From Streptomyces sp. CNQ-509 (lineage in GTDB: Bacteria; Actinomycetota; Actinomycetes; Streptomycetales; Streptomycetaceae): DNA of 64,000 bases. How positions within the stretch are numbered: position 1 is the stretch's first letter; the number at the start of each line of letters is the position of its first letter. Where the stretch lies: assembly GCF_001011035.1 (NCBI RefSeq), contig NZ_CP011492.1, positions 6,937,447 through 7,001,446 on the forward strand, written 5' to 3'. The notes below the pieces were generated by a model that searched no databases, was not told the origin of the DNA, and was given only the letters and a program-made list of their open reading frames with translations. Positions 51,515 through 60,364 of this stretch are shown here, in pieces. The position numbers were made by a program, and so were the translations under genes.

Positions 51515-52795
51515 TCATGAGGCGATCGTCTCGCGCAGGTACGGGATCGTCTGCGGCCCTTCGGGCAGCACGCACAGACGGGCTGCCGGGCCGGCGGCGG
51601 CCAGTGCCTCGGCGACGGCCGCGGTGACGTCTCCGGTCTGCTCGAGATGGGCGGCCGCGAGGTCGGCGGCGGACAGGCCGTCGGTGTGCATGACGACCCG
51701 GCAACGCGCCAGGATGGCGGCCTGGATCTGCACCTGCCACTGGTCCGGCACGGTCTCGGTGCGGGCGCCGATGGCGTCCAGCAGCGCCTGCGGCGACGGT
51801 GCGGAGGAGAGGACTTCCCGGTAGGAGCCGTGGTCGGGGAAGCCGTCGCGGCACTCGGCCGCGCAGATGATCGTGCCGCCCGGACGCACCACCTGGTACC
51901 CGGCGGACATGCCCTTGACCGCCTGGTAGAGGTTCTGGTCCAGCGGAAAGCCGGAGTTGGTCGTGACGACCACGTCGTATCGGGTGCCGACCGGACGCAT
52001 CGCCGTCCGCGCGGCCTCCGCGGTGGCGGCGGCGTGCATGGCCGGCAGGTCCCCGCCGAAGGCGGCGACGATCTCCTGGCCGCGGTTGAGGACGACGTCG
52101 AGTGCGAACGTCACGCCGGTGCCGGCCGCGATCGCCCGCACGTCGTCATGGACCGGATTGCCGTGCGTGATGCCCCACGTCGCGCGCTCGTCGGCGATGC
52201 GGGCGGCGTCGTGCAGGACGAGGACCGTCTCCAGCGCCGCGAGCCCCGGGGCGACGAGCTTGGGGCCGCCGGAGAAGCCGGCGAAGAAGTGCGGTTCGAC
52301 GAAGCCGGTGGTGATCCGCACGTCCGCCGCGGCCCACTCGCTGTTGAGCCACACCGGCACGCCGGCACCGTGGGTGCCCATCCAGGTGAGGCCCGCGCGG
52401 TCGGACGCGTCGTGGTTGACGACCCGTACGGTGTCCACGACGGCGTCGCCGAACATCCGGCGCAGCTCGGCGTCGGTGTTGCCGCGGTGCGTGCCGGTGG
52501 CGACCAGGATCACCACGTCCTCGGGCCGGACGATGCCGTCGAGTTCGGCGAGGAGGGCGGGGATCATCAGGTGCCGTGGTTGCGGACGGGTGCCGTCGCA
52601 GGCCGAGATCGCCACCGTCTGCCCGGGGCGCACCCGCTCGCGCAACGGCGGTCCGGCCACGGGCTCGCGCAGTGCGGTACGCAGCACGGCCGACGGGTCG
52701 CGGGCGCCGGACCGGTGCACCGGCGCGACGACCGTGGCCGTCTCGGGAACCTCGATGCCGAGCCCGTGTTCGCCGTAGGCCAGTTGCACCCTCAC
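51515..52795 (-). CDS. LarA-family nickel-dependent racemase/epimerase
   Basis: A 426-residue member of the lactate racemase family, which uses the nickel-pincer cofactor NPN. The cofactor motifs ATGTHR, VNHDA and EPHFFAGFSGGPK are all present, giving the His and Lys ligands. The family acts on lactate and other 2-hydroxy acids, including sugar acids. It starts at GTG 52795 in a GTGA overlap with the FadR regulator. LarB, LarC and LarE, needed to make the cofactor, are not in this window. Neighbouring fucosidase genes suggest L-lactate from fucose as a possible substrate (inference). Confidence 0.88.
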   Translation of the reverse strand: MRVQLAYGEHGLGIEVPETATVVAPVHRSGARDPSAVLRTALREPVAGPPLRERVRPGQTVAISACDGTRPQPRHLMIPALLAELDGIVRPEDVVILVATGTHRGNTDAELRRMFGDAVVDTVRVVNHDASDRAGLTWMGTHGAGVPVWLNSEWAAADVRITTGFVEPHFFAGFSGGPKLVAPGLAALETVLVLHDAARIADERATWGITHGNPVHDDVRAIAAGTGVTFALDVVLNRGQEIVAAFGGDLPAMHAAATAEAARTAMRPVGTRYDVVVTTNSGFPLDQNLYQAVKGMSAGYQVVRPGGTIICAAECRDGFPDHGSYREVLSSAPSPQALLDAIGARTETVPDQWQVQIQAAILARCRVVMHTDGLSAADLAAAHLEQTGDVTAAVAEALAAAGPAARLCVLPEGPQTIPYLRETIAS

Positions 52796-53505
52796 GCGCC
52801 GGTCTCCTGGCGCGGCGCGTCCTTCACGGGGGTGAGATGCCTGCGGAGCCACGCCTCGGTGGTGCTGACGTGGAGGAGCGCGGCGGCCTCGGCGAGCGCG
52901 GCGTCTCCGGCGGCCAGCGCGTCGTAGATCTCCTGGTGCTGGGCGAGTGTCCGGTCGGCGACGTCCCCGTCGACCATCCCGCGCCAGACCCGGGCCCGTA
53001 CCGTCCGGCCGGAGATCCCCTCCAGCAGGCTCGCCAGCGTCTGGTTGCCCGTGGCGGAGGCGACGGCCTGGTGGAAGGCGGCGTCGTGCTTGTTGAGCAG
53101 TTCGACGTCGTCCCTGGCCGCGTGCATCGCGGCCAGATGTCCCGCCACCCCGGCGAGTTCGCCGGCCGAGATGCGGGTGGCGGCCAGGCCGGTGGCGACC
53201 GGCTCGAGGAGCCGGCGCACCTCGGTGAGCTCCAGCAGGGTGTCACCCTGGAGCAGTTCGACGGCGGAGCCCAGCCCTTCGAGGAGCACCCTCGGCTCCA
53301 GGGTCGTGACGTACGTGCCGTCGCCCCTGCGGATCTCCAGCACCCGGGCGACGACCAGCGCCTTGACCGCCTCGCGCATCAGCCCCCGGGACAGGCCCAG
53401 CTCCGCGGCCAGTTGCTGCTCCGGCGGCAGCTTCGCACCCGGCGGGAGTTCCCCTGAAGTGATCAGTTCCCGAATGCGCCTGATCGCCTTGTCGGTCAGT
53501 GACAT
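52792..53505 (-). CDS. FadR-subfamily GntR regulator
   Basis: A 237-residue regulator: winged helix N-terminus (about 5-70) with LPPEQQLAAELGLSRGLMREAVKAL, and an all-helical FCD effector domain with its metal-binding His residues (HDAAFHQAV, HQEIYDAL). FadR-type FCD proteins often bind organic acids such as lactate or gluconate. ATG 53505 has GGAGG 7 nt upstream. It is divergent from GH95 with two matching palindromes in the gap. Confidence 0.92.
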   Translation of the reverse strand: MSLTDKAIRRIRELITSGELPPGAKLPPEQQLAAELGLSRGLMREAVKALVVARVLEIRRGDGTYVTTLEPRVLLEGLGSAVELLQGDTLLELTEVRRLLEPVATGLAATRISAGELAGVAGHLAAMHAARDDVELLNKHDAAFHQAVASATGNQTLASLLEGISGRTVRARVWRGMVDGDVADRTLAQHQEIYDALAAGDAALAEAAALLHVSTTEAWLRRHLTPVKDAPRQETGA

Positions 53506-53550
53506 CGCCCGGCCTCCAGCCTCGGCCTCCTGGATCGTGCGCAGCACGAT

Positions 53551-53561
53551 ACATCTGATGT
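53551..53561. promoter_or_regulatory. FadR-type operator 1
   Basis: acatctgatgt: 5-bp arms around a central T, 46 bp before the regulator's ATG. It shares the form ACATYTRATGT with operator 2. Confidence 0.65.
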
Positions 53562-53691
53562 CCGGGTAGGTGAGCCATCGGTGGAGCGCGGTCTCTGCAC
53601 GGTGAGATCCGGTGCAACAGAGGCGTTAAGAGAGGTCTTTCCCTTTTGTGTGGGTGAAGTCTGCGCGAGAAGGGTTGTGTTGGTGTCCTCG

Positions 53692-53704
53692 GACATTTAA
53701 TGTC
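53692..53704. promoter_or_regulatory. FadR-type operator 2
   Basis: gacatttaatgtc: a perfect 13-bp repeat with central T, containing ACATTTAATGT. Centre-to-centre distance to operator 1 is 142 bp, so one site can serve each divergent gene. Confidence 0.65.
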
Positions 53705-53863
53705 TCCCGCGTGTCACGCCCGATGAGGTTGCGTTGACCGTGCTTTTCGCCGTACCGATCCGCGCCGGCCGTCGGCCGCCGGTGCGGCGTCACCGTCGCC
53801 CGCCGGTCACCCGGGCGACGAGGGAACCGCCGGGACTCTGCCAGGACTCACTGGAGGATCAGG

Positions 53864-56314
53864 ATGCGGAGACTGACGCGCAGGGAGATGATCAGGCTCG
53901 GCACGGCGGGCACCGGAGCCGTGATGATGCCCGTCCCGTGGACGGCTGCCGCCCGTGCCGACTCGGCCGCACCCCCGGAAGTACGGGCGGTCGACGACCT
54001 GGCGCTGTGGTACGACGCGCCGGCCGGCTCGGACTGGCTGCGCGCGCTGCCGGTCGGGGCCGGCCGCCTCGGCGCCATGGTCTTCGGGAACGTCGGCACC
54101 GAGCGGCTTCAGCTCAACGAGGACACGCTCTGGGCGGGTGGTCCCTACGACCCCGCCAACCCCGCGGGCGCCGATGCCCTGCCGCAGATCAGGCAACTGG
54201 TCTTCGACGGCCAGTGGGAACAGGCGCAGTCGCTGATCGACCGGACGATGCTCGGCCGGCCGGCCGGAGAGCTGGCCTACCAGCCCGTCGGCGACCTCAC
54301 CCTCACCTTTCCCGGCAGCGGGGGAACGTCCGGGTACCGGCGGTGGCTCGACCTCACCACCGCGACCACCGCGGTGACCTACGCGGCGAACGGCGTGCGG
54401 TTCCACCGCGAGGTGATCGCCAGCGCGCCCGACCAGCTGATTGTCATGCGCCTGACCGCCGATGCGCCGGGCTCGATCTCGTTCACGGCCACGTTCGCCA
54501 GCCCGCAGAGCTCCTCCGCGTCCAGCCCCGACGGAACGACGATCGCGCTGGAAGGGATCTCGGGCAGCATGGAGGGCATCGCCGGCTCGGTCCGGTTCCT
54601 CGCGCTGGCCAGAGCCGTCGCCGAGGGCGGCACGGTGTCCGGCTCGGGCGGCACGCTCCGGGTGGCCGGCGCCGACAGCGTCACGCTGCTGGTCTCCATC
54701 GGCACCAGCTACGTCGACTACCGGAACGTGGGCGGCGACTACCGGGGCATCGCCCGCAAGCACCTCGACGCCGCACAGGGCATCGCGTACGACGACCTCC
54801 GCGACCGGCACGTGGCCGACTACCAGGAGCTGTTCGGCCGGACCACGATCGACCTCGGCCGTACCGGAGCGGCCGATCAGCCGACGGACGTCCGCATCGC
54901 CCAGCACGGGAACGCCGACGATCCGCAGTTCTCCGCGCTGCTCTTCCAGTACGGCCGGTACCTGCTGATCTCCTCCTCGCGGCCCGGCACCCAGCCGGCC
55001 AACCTCCAGGGCATCTGGAACGACCAGATGGCCCCGCCCTGGGACTCGAAGTACACCCTCAACGCCAACCTGCCGATGAACTACTGGCCGGCGGGCTCGA
55101 CGAACCTCGCCGAGTGCTGCGAGCCGGTGTTCGGCATGATCGACGACCTCGCGGCGACCGGCGCCCGCACGGCCCGGGTGCAGTACGGCGCCGGCGGCTG
55201 GGTCGCCCACCACAACACCGACGCGTGGCGGGGCACCTCGGTGGTGGACGGGGCGTTCTGGGGCATGTGGCAGACCGGCGGGGCATGGCTGGCCACCATG
55301 ATCTGGGATCACTACCAGTACACCGGCGACGTCGGCTTCCTGCGTGCCCACTACCCCGCCATGAAGGGCGCCGCGCAGTTCTTCCTCGACACGCTGGTCG
55401 AGGAACCGGACCTGGGCTGGCTGGTCACCAACCCGTCCAACTCGCCGGAGCTCGCCCACCACCCGAACGCGTCCGTCTGCGCGGGCCCCACCATGGACAT
55501 GCAGATCCTGCGCGACCTGTTCGACGGCTGCGCCCGGGCCGGCGAGATCCTGGGCGTGGACGCCGACTTCCGCGGAGAGGTCCTGGCGGCCCGGGAGCGG
55601 CTGGCCCCGACGCGGATCGGCGCCCGCGGCAACATCCAGGAGTGGCTCTACGACTGGACGGAGACCGAGCAGTTCCACCGGCACGTCTCCCACCTCTACG
55701 GTCTGCACCCCGGCAGCCAGATCACCAAGCGCGGCACACCCGAGCTGTTCGAGGCCGCCCGCCGGACCCTGGAACTGCGCGGCGACGACGGAACGGGCTG
55801 GTCGCTGGCCTGGAAGATCAACTTCTGGGCGCGGATGGAAGAGGGAGCCCGAGCACACGAACTGATCCGCGACCTCGTGACGCCGGAGAGGCTCGCGCCC
55901 AACATGTTCGACCTGCACCCGCCGTTCCAGATCGACGGCAACTTCGGCGCGACGTCCGGCATCGCCGAGATGCTGCTGCACAGCCACCACGGCGAACTGC
56001 ACCTGCTGCCCGCACTCCCGCCGGCCTGGCCGAACGGGAGGGTCGAGGGGCTGCGCGGACGCGGCGGCCACACGGTGGGTGCGGCCTGGACCGGCGGCCA
56101 GGCCACGTGGCTCTCCCTCACCCCCGACCGTGACGGGACCGTGAAGGTCCGCAGCAGGATGTTCCGCGGCGGCTACCAGCTCCTCGATCTGACCGGCGGC
56201 GGTCAGGTCCGGCCGGAGCAGCCCGAGCCGGACCTGATCGAGTTCGCCGCGCGGTCCGGACACACGTACCGCGCGAACGCCCTCGGATCGCGGCGTGGCG
56301 GAGACGAGGTGTGA
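53864..56314 (+). CDS. Secreted GH95 alpha-L-fucosidase / alpha-L-galactosidase
   Basis: An 816-residue inverting enzyme. A Tat-type signal TRREMIRLG (5-13) precedes the N-terminal beta domain (about 45-290), the (alpha/alpha)6 catalytic domain and a C-terminal beta domain. By comparison with B. bifidum AfcA, Asn400 and Asn402 (NANLPMNY), the acid Glu529 (NPSNSPE) and Asp691 (QIDGNFG) mark the active site. It removes terminal alpha-1,2-fucose or alpha-L-galactose, as on xyloglucan. ATG 53864 has GGAGG 6 nt upstream. It is transcribed away from the FadR/LarA pair, sharing its operators. Confidence 0.92.
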   Translation: MRRLTRREMIRLGTAGTGAVMMPVPWTAAARADSAAPPEVRAVDDLALWYDAPAGSDWLRALPVGAGRLGAMVFGNVGTERLQLNEDTLWAGGPYDPANPAGADALPQIRQLVFDGQWEQAQSLIDRTMLGRPAGELAYQPVGDLTLTFPGSGGTSGYRRWLDLTTATTAVTYAANGVRFHREVIASAPDQLIVMRLTADAPGSISFTATFASPQSSSASSPDGTTIALEGISGSMEGIAGSVRFLALARAVAEGGTVSGSGGTLRVAGADSVTLLVSIGTSYVDYRNVGGDYRGIARKHLDAAQGIAYDDLRDRHVADYQELFGRTTIDLGRTGAADQPTDVRIAQHGNADDPQFSALLFQYGRYLLISSSRPGTQPANLQGIWNDQMAPPWDSKYTLNANLPMNYWPAGSTNLAECCEPVFGMIDDLAATGARTARVQYGAGGWVAHHNTDAWRGTSVVDGAFWGMWQTGGAWLATMIWDHYQYTGDVGFLRAHYPAMKGAAQFFLDTLVEEPDLGWLVTNPSNSPELAHHPNASVCAGPTMDMQILRDLFDGCARAGEILGVDADFRGEVLAARERLAPTRIGARGNIQEWLYDWTETEQFHRHVSHLYGLHPGSQITKRGTPELFEAARRTLELRGDDGTGWSLAWKINFWARMEEGARAHELIRDLVTPERLAPNMFDLHPPFQIDGNFGATSGIAEMLLHSHHGELHLLPALPPAWPNGRVEGLRGRGGHTVGAAWTGGQATWLSLTPDRDGTVKVRSRMFRGGYQLLDLTGGGQVRPEQPEPDLIEFAARSGHTYRANALGSRRGGDEV

Positions 56315-56362
56315 ACGCCCGCTCGCCCGCTCGCGGGCCGCCGCGCCTGCCGGGAGCGCCCG

Positions 56363-57133
56363 CTACCGTTCCAGCCGCACCGGGTCGCCCGGCGCGCTGC
56401 GCCGGACGAGCCAGGCTTCGGTGATGTGGGTGAACATCGCCTCGGCGGCGCCGCCCGGATCGTGGGCGGCGATGCGCTCGTAGATGCGGCGGTGACCGCG
56501 GTTGGACGCGACGCACATGGCACGCTCCGGATGCCCCATGTACCGCGCGGTGTTGACGACCTGACTCTCCAGCGCGCGCACCACTCCGCGGGCGATGCGG
56601 TTCCCCGACGACTGCATGATCACGTCGTGGAAGGCACGGTCGTGCTCGGCGTACGTGACATGGTCGTCGACCAGCTCGTCCATCCGGTCCACCAGCGTGC
56701 GCAACTGGCCGACGACCTCCGGAGTGGCCAGCCTGGCGGCGACGTTGGCCATGTCGGACTCCAGCAGGCGCCGCGTGACGACGAGGTCGTCGAGGATCGC
56801 CATGCTCTCGTCCTGGGCGATGCTCGCGGCCAGGACCTGCTCGTCGAGCATGTTCCACAGCGCCGGCGCGGTCACCGTGGTTCCCGAACCCTGGCGGACC
56901 TGCACGAGCCCTTTCTCCTGGAGGACCTTCACGGCCTCCCGGACGACGGTCCGGCTCACGGCGAAGGTCTCGCAGAGAGCGGGCTCGGGGGGCAGCGGCG
57001 TCCCCGGCGGGTGCTCCCCGCGGACGATGCGTCCCACCAGTTCGGCCGTGACCGCCCGCGCGAGGCTCGCCGGCCGCTGCGCCCAGGAGGGCGGCGGGGA
57101 GCTGTTCCGGGCTGCTGACTGGGATGTCGTCAT
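56363..57133 (-). CDS. FadR-subfamily GntR regulator (second)
   Basis: A 256-residue regulator with winged helix (about 30-95; LPPEPALCETFAVSRTVVREAVKVLQ region) and FCD domain. It ends 48 nt from the convergent GH95 gene. The ATG at 57133 has GGAGGATCC directly upstream. It faces a CUT1 operon across 149 bases that carry a palindrome overlapping the transporter promoter, so it most likely represses 57283-61600 or further. The neighbouring enolase-superfamily gene suggests a sugar-acid effector. Confidence 0.92.
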   Translation of the reverse strand: MTTSQSAARNSSPPPSWAQRPASLARAVTAELVGRIVRGEHPPGTPLPPEPALCETFAVSRTVVREAVKVLQEKGLVQVRQGSGTTVTAPALWNMLDEQVLAASIAQDESMAILDDLVVTRRLLESDMANVAARLATPEVVGQLRTLVDRMDELVDDHVTYAEHDRAFHDVIMQSSGNRIARGVVRALESQVVNTARYMGHPERAMCVASNRGHRRIYERIAAHDPGGAAEAMFTHITEAWLVRRSAPGDPVRLER

Positions 57134-57199
57134 GGATCCTCCGGCGGCCCCGCGACCACGCGGCGCCATGACTAGACGGCAATCATACGCGACGAGCCA

Positions 57200-57228
57200 T
57201 TGACGTAATACGTCATACGAGTTACGTT
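57200..57228 (+). promoter_or_regulatory. Promoter with overlapping FadR-type operator
   Basis: TTGACG (57200-57205), 17-bp spacer, TACGTT (57223-57228). The palindrome tgacgtaatacgtca (57201-57215; 7-bp arms, central A) covers the -35 and half the spacer, so binding of the divergent FadR regulator would block RNA polymerase. Confidence 0.7.
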
Positions 57229-57282
57229 TCCGAGCCATCGGCGATGGCCCGCCGTTTCCGGCAGCAACGGAGAGTGATCGAC

Positions 57283-58545
57283 ATGAAGCGGCCAGCACTG
57301 TGGTCGGTCGTCCTGGCCGCCGGGCTGCTGTCCGGCTGCGGCAGCGCCGGCTCCGGCTCGTCGTCCGGCACCGCGGACGGCACACTCGTGGTCTGGGACT
57401 GGAAGTCCGGAGAGGAGACGGCCGCCTCCTACATCGAGCAGGCGAAAGCCGACTTCGCCGCCCAGCACCCCGATGTGAAGGTCGAGTTCGTGGCCCAGCC
57501 CTTCGACCAGTACTACACCCTGCTCGGCACGGCCATTCAGGCCGGCAAGGGCCCCGACGTCATGCTCTTCAACGGCGGCGGCCAGATACGCGACCGCGCG
57601 GACGCCCTCCTTCCCCTGGACGAGTACGTCACCGGGGACAGGCAGCGGCTGGCCGGCTGGGAAGCCTTCACCGCGAAGGGCAAGACCTATGCCGCACCGG
57701 TGACGTTGCAGGGCCACCCCCTCTACTACAACAAGGCGCTCTACGAAGAGGCCGGGCTCGACCCCGATCGCCCGGCGACCACGTGGAGGGAGTTCACCGA
57801 CGACTGCGAAGCCATCACCGAGGCGACGGACGCCAGTTGCCTCTCCCTCGGGAACAAGGAGGGCTTCGGCATCCAGTTCTTCCTCTCCGGCCTGGGCCCC
57901 GGCGTCCTTACCCCGCGCGAGTACGACGCCTGGATCGCCGGTGACCGGGACTGGAACTCCCCGCGCGTGCGGCGGATCTTCGAACTCTGGAAGGAGACGG
58001 GCGACACCGGCCTGAACAACGAGGGGGCCAACTCGACCGCACTCTTCAACGACGCCTTCGCCCTCTTCCAGTCCGGCAAGGCAGCGCACGTCGTCGGGCT
58101 CATGTCGGACGTCGGGCACTGGAAGGACTTCGGCGAGTTCCTGGACCCGGACGACATCGGCGTCATGCAGGCTCCGCGTGCCGAGGCCGGCGCCGAGCCC
58201 GTCCTGCCGTACGACGGCGGAATCGGCTACGCGGTCGCGAAGTGGACGAAGAAGCCGGCCCTGGCCGCGGACCTGGTGCGCTCCCTGACCTCGAAGGACG
58301 CGCTCCAGGCGTTCTACGCCGACGCCGGCGCGGTCGTCTCCGACACCACCGTCGACGTGTCGGACGGCGGCGCGGCCCTGTCCGCGATCACCTCGGAGAT
58401 CGGCGCCGGCAGACCGGCACTGCACGTCGCGCTCTCCACCGAGACGCTGGATCTGATGGGAAGGCTCTCGCAGCAGATACTCAGCGGGTCGACCGGCGTC
58501 GACGAGGCGCTGGAGCAACTGGCCGACTCCGACCGGAAGGGCTGA
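57283..58545 (+). CDS. CUT1 sugar-binding lipoprotein
   Basis: A 420-residue solute-binding protein with lipobox LSGC (Cys19) after a short signal. It feeds the permeases at 58550 and 59536. ATG 57283 has GGAGAG 8 nt upstream; the earlier in-frame ATG at 57244 lacks one. The ligand is unknown; the neighbouring GH95, dehydratase-like and beta-helix genes suggest a fucose-, galactose- or uronate-containing oligosaccharide. Confidence 0.92.
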   Translation: MKRPALWSVVLAAGLLSGCGSAGSGSSSGTADGTLVVWDWKSGEETAASYIEQAKADFAAQHPDVKVEFVAQPFDQYYTLLGTAIQAGKGPDVMLFNGGGQIRDRADALLPLDEYVTGDRQRLAGWEAFTAKGKTYAAPVTLQGHPLYYNKALYEEAGLDPDRPATTWREFTDDCEAITEATDASCLSLGNKEGFGIQFFLSGLGPGVLTPREYDAWIAGDRDWNSPRVRRIFELWKETGDTGLNNEGANSTALFNDAFALFQSGKAAHVVGLMSDVGHWKDFGEFLDPDDIGVMQAPRAEAGAEPVLPYDGGIGYAVAKWTKKPALAADLVRSLTSKDALQAFYADAGAVVSDTTVDVSDGGAALSAITSEIGAGRPALHVALSTETLDLMGRLSQQILSGSTGVDEALEQLADSDRKG

Positions 58546-58549
58546 CCTC

Positions 58550-59536
58550 GTGCTGCTCGGAGGCACGCAGGCGTCGGTCGGCCGGGCCGGTGCCGAGCGG
58601 ACCGGAGGGACGAAGACCCCGCGGCGCGCACGGCGTGCGAGCGCGGGGACGGGCTCCCCGCGTGCCTTCGGCCCGCAGCGTACCGAGCGCCTCGCGCCCT
58701 ACGTCCTGGTGGCCCCGGCCGTCCTGGTCGTCGCGACGCTGCGGCTGTGGCCACTGCTGCTGGGCGTGAACTACTCCTTCACCGGCGACGGCGCGCGCGA
58801 CGGGGTCCCGGTCGGCCTGGACAACTACGCCGAACTCTTCGACGACCCGCTCTTCCGCACCGCGTTGGAGAACGTCGGCCTGCTGGTGCTGCTGCTCCCC
58901 GTCGCGGTGGCGGTCCCCGGCATGCTGGCGACCTTCATCTTCCTGCGCGTGCCAGGGCACCGGCTCTTCCGGAGCGTCTACTTCTTCCCGGCCGTGCTCT
59001 CGCCGGTGATCGTCGGTGCGATCTTCAACCTCCTGCTCGCCTTCGACGGTCCGCTCAACTCCCTTCTGGAGAAGGCCGGCATCGGTGCGGTCGACTGGCT
59101 CGGCGATCCGGACGTCGCCATGTTCACCGTCGTCGGCGTGCACGTCTGGGCGACGTTCGGGATGGCCCTGGTGGTCTTCCTCGCCGGCTTCTCCACGCTG
59201 GACACCACCCTCCTCGACGCCGCCCGCGTGGACGGTGCGTCGCTCGCCCGGGTCATCCGGCACGTGATCGTCCCCGGCCTGTCCCGCACCATCCAGTTCG
59301 TCTTCGTCACCACCATGATCGGGATGCTGACCTCCATGTTCGGCCTGCTCTACGTGATGACCAGCGGCGGACCGGAGGGGTCGACCTACCTGCCGGAGTA
59401 CTACATCTGGATCCAGCAGGGGCAGATGAACCGCCCGGCGCTCGCCTCGGCCGCCTCGACGGTCCTCTTCCTCATCATGCTCGTGGTGGGGCTGGCCCAG
59501 ATCGGGCTGCTCCGCCGCGCGGGGAGGGAGAACTGA
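58550..59536 (+). CDS. CUT1 ABC transporter permease (MalF type)
   Basis: A 328-residue membrane subunit with an Arg-rich cytoplasmic tail (about 45 residues), six hydrophobic segments and coupling motif DAARVDGAS. The start is GTG 58550, 4 nt after the binding-protein stop; its TGA overlaps the ATG of the next permease by one base (TGATG). Confidence 0.9.
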   Translation: MLLGGTQASVGRAGAERTGGTKTPRRARRASAGTGSPRAFGPQRTERLAPYVLVAPAVLVVATLRLWPLLLGVNYSFTGDGARDGVPVGLDNYAELFDDPLFRTALENVGLLVLLLPVAVAVPGMLATFIFLRVPGHRLFRSVYFFPAVLSPVIVGAIFNLLLAFDGPLNSLLEKAGIGAVDWLGDPDVAMFTVVGVHVWATFGMALVVFLAGFSTLDTTLLDAARVDGASLARVIRHVIVPGLSRTIQFVFVTTMIGMLTSMFGLLYVMTSGGPEGSTYLPEYYIWIQQGQMNRPALASAASTVLFLIMLVVGLAQIGLLRRAGREN

Positions 59537-60363
59537 TGCGCGTCCCCCGCCGGAGGCGCTGGGTGGTCGCCGTCCCGATGGCGGCTCTCGCCCTCGCGAC
59601 GGTCTACCCCCTGGTGTTCACCGCCAACGTCGCCATGAAGTCCCGCCGCGACTACATCCTCGACCGGTTCTCCCCGGCGGACTCCCTGCGCTGGGAGAAC
59701 ATCGCCACGGCGTGGACGAGCGTCGGGCTCGGCCGGTACTTCGTCAACTCCGTCGTCGTGGTGGCGTCCGCCGTCGCGCTCCTCCTGCTGATCGGCTCCA
59801 TGGCCGGGTTCGCGCTGAGCCACCTGCGGTTCCGGGGGTCACGGGCGCTCTTCCTCTGCTTCCTCGCGGCGCTCTTCGTTCCGTTCCAGGTGGTCATGGT
59901 CCCGCTCGCGCAGGTCATGGCGGACACCGGCCTCATCGACACCTACCCCGGGCTGATCCTCGCCTACGTCGCGCAGTTCCTCCCCTTCTCGATCTTCCTG
60001 ATGACGAGCTACTACTCCGGGATCCCGCGCGAGATCGTGGACGCCGCCCGCGTCGACGGGAACACGCTGTACGGCGTCTACCGGCGGATCATGCTGCCGA
60101 TCGGCCGTCCCGCACTGCTGTCGGTGGGCATCCTCAACGCCCTGTTCTGCTGGAACGACGTACTCATCTCCCTGCTGATGATGCCGTCCGCCGAACACCG
60201 CACGCTCATGGTGGGCGTCACCTCGCTGCGCGGACAGTACTCCGACGACATCCCCACCTTCGCCTCCGGAGTGCTGATCGCCGCCCTGCCGGTCCTCGTG
60301 ATCTACCTCTTCTTCCAGCGCCAGATAGCCGACGGGATCACCGCCGGCGCCACGAAGGGCTGA
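59536..60363 (+). CDS. CUT1 ABC transporter permease (MalG type)
   Basis: A 275-residue membrane subunit, six hydrophobic segments, coupling motif DAARVDGNT. It completes the transporter 57283-60363; no ATPase is encoded nearby. The enolase-superfamily gene starts one base after its stop. Confidence 0.92.
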   Translation: MRVPRRRRWVVAVPMAALALATVYPLVFTANVAMKSRRDYILDRFSPADSLRWENIATAWTSVGLGRYFVNSVVVVASAVALLLLIGSMAGFALSHLRFRGSRALFLCFLAALFVPFQVVMVPLAQVMADTGLIDTYPGLILAYVAQFLPFSIFLMTSYYSGIPREIVDAARVDGNTLYGVYRRIMLPIGRPALLSVGILNALFCWNDVLISLLMMPSAEHRTLMVGVTSLRGQYSDDIPTFASGVLIAALPVLVIYLFFQRQIADGITAGATKG

Positions 60364-60364
60364 C

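Larger units (their letters stand above)
53506..53863. promoter_or_regulatory. Divergent regulatory region between FadR and GH95
   Basis: 358 bases without a supportable gene. It contains the operator pair described at 53551-53561 and 53692-53704. GGAGG at 53853-53857 serves GH95. I cannot assign the promoters with confidence. Confidence 0.45.
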
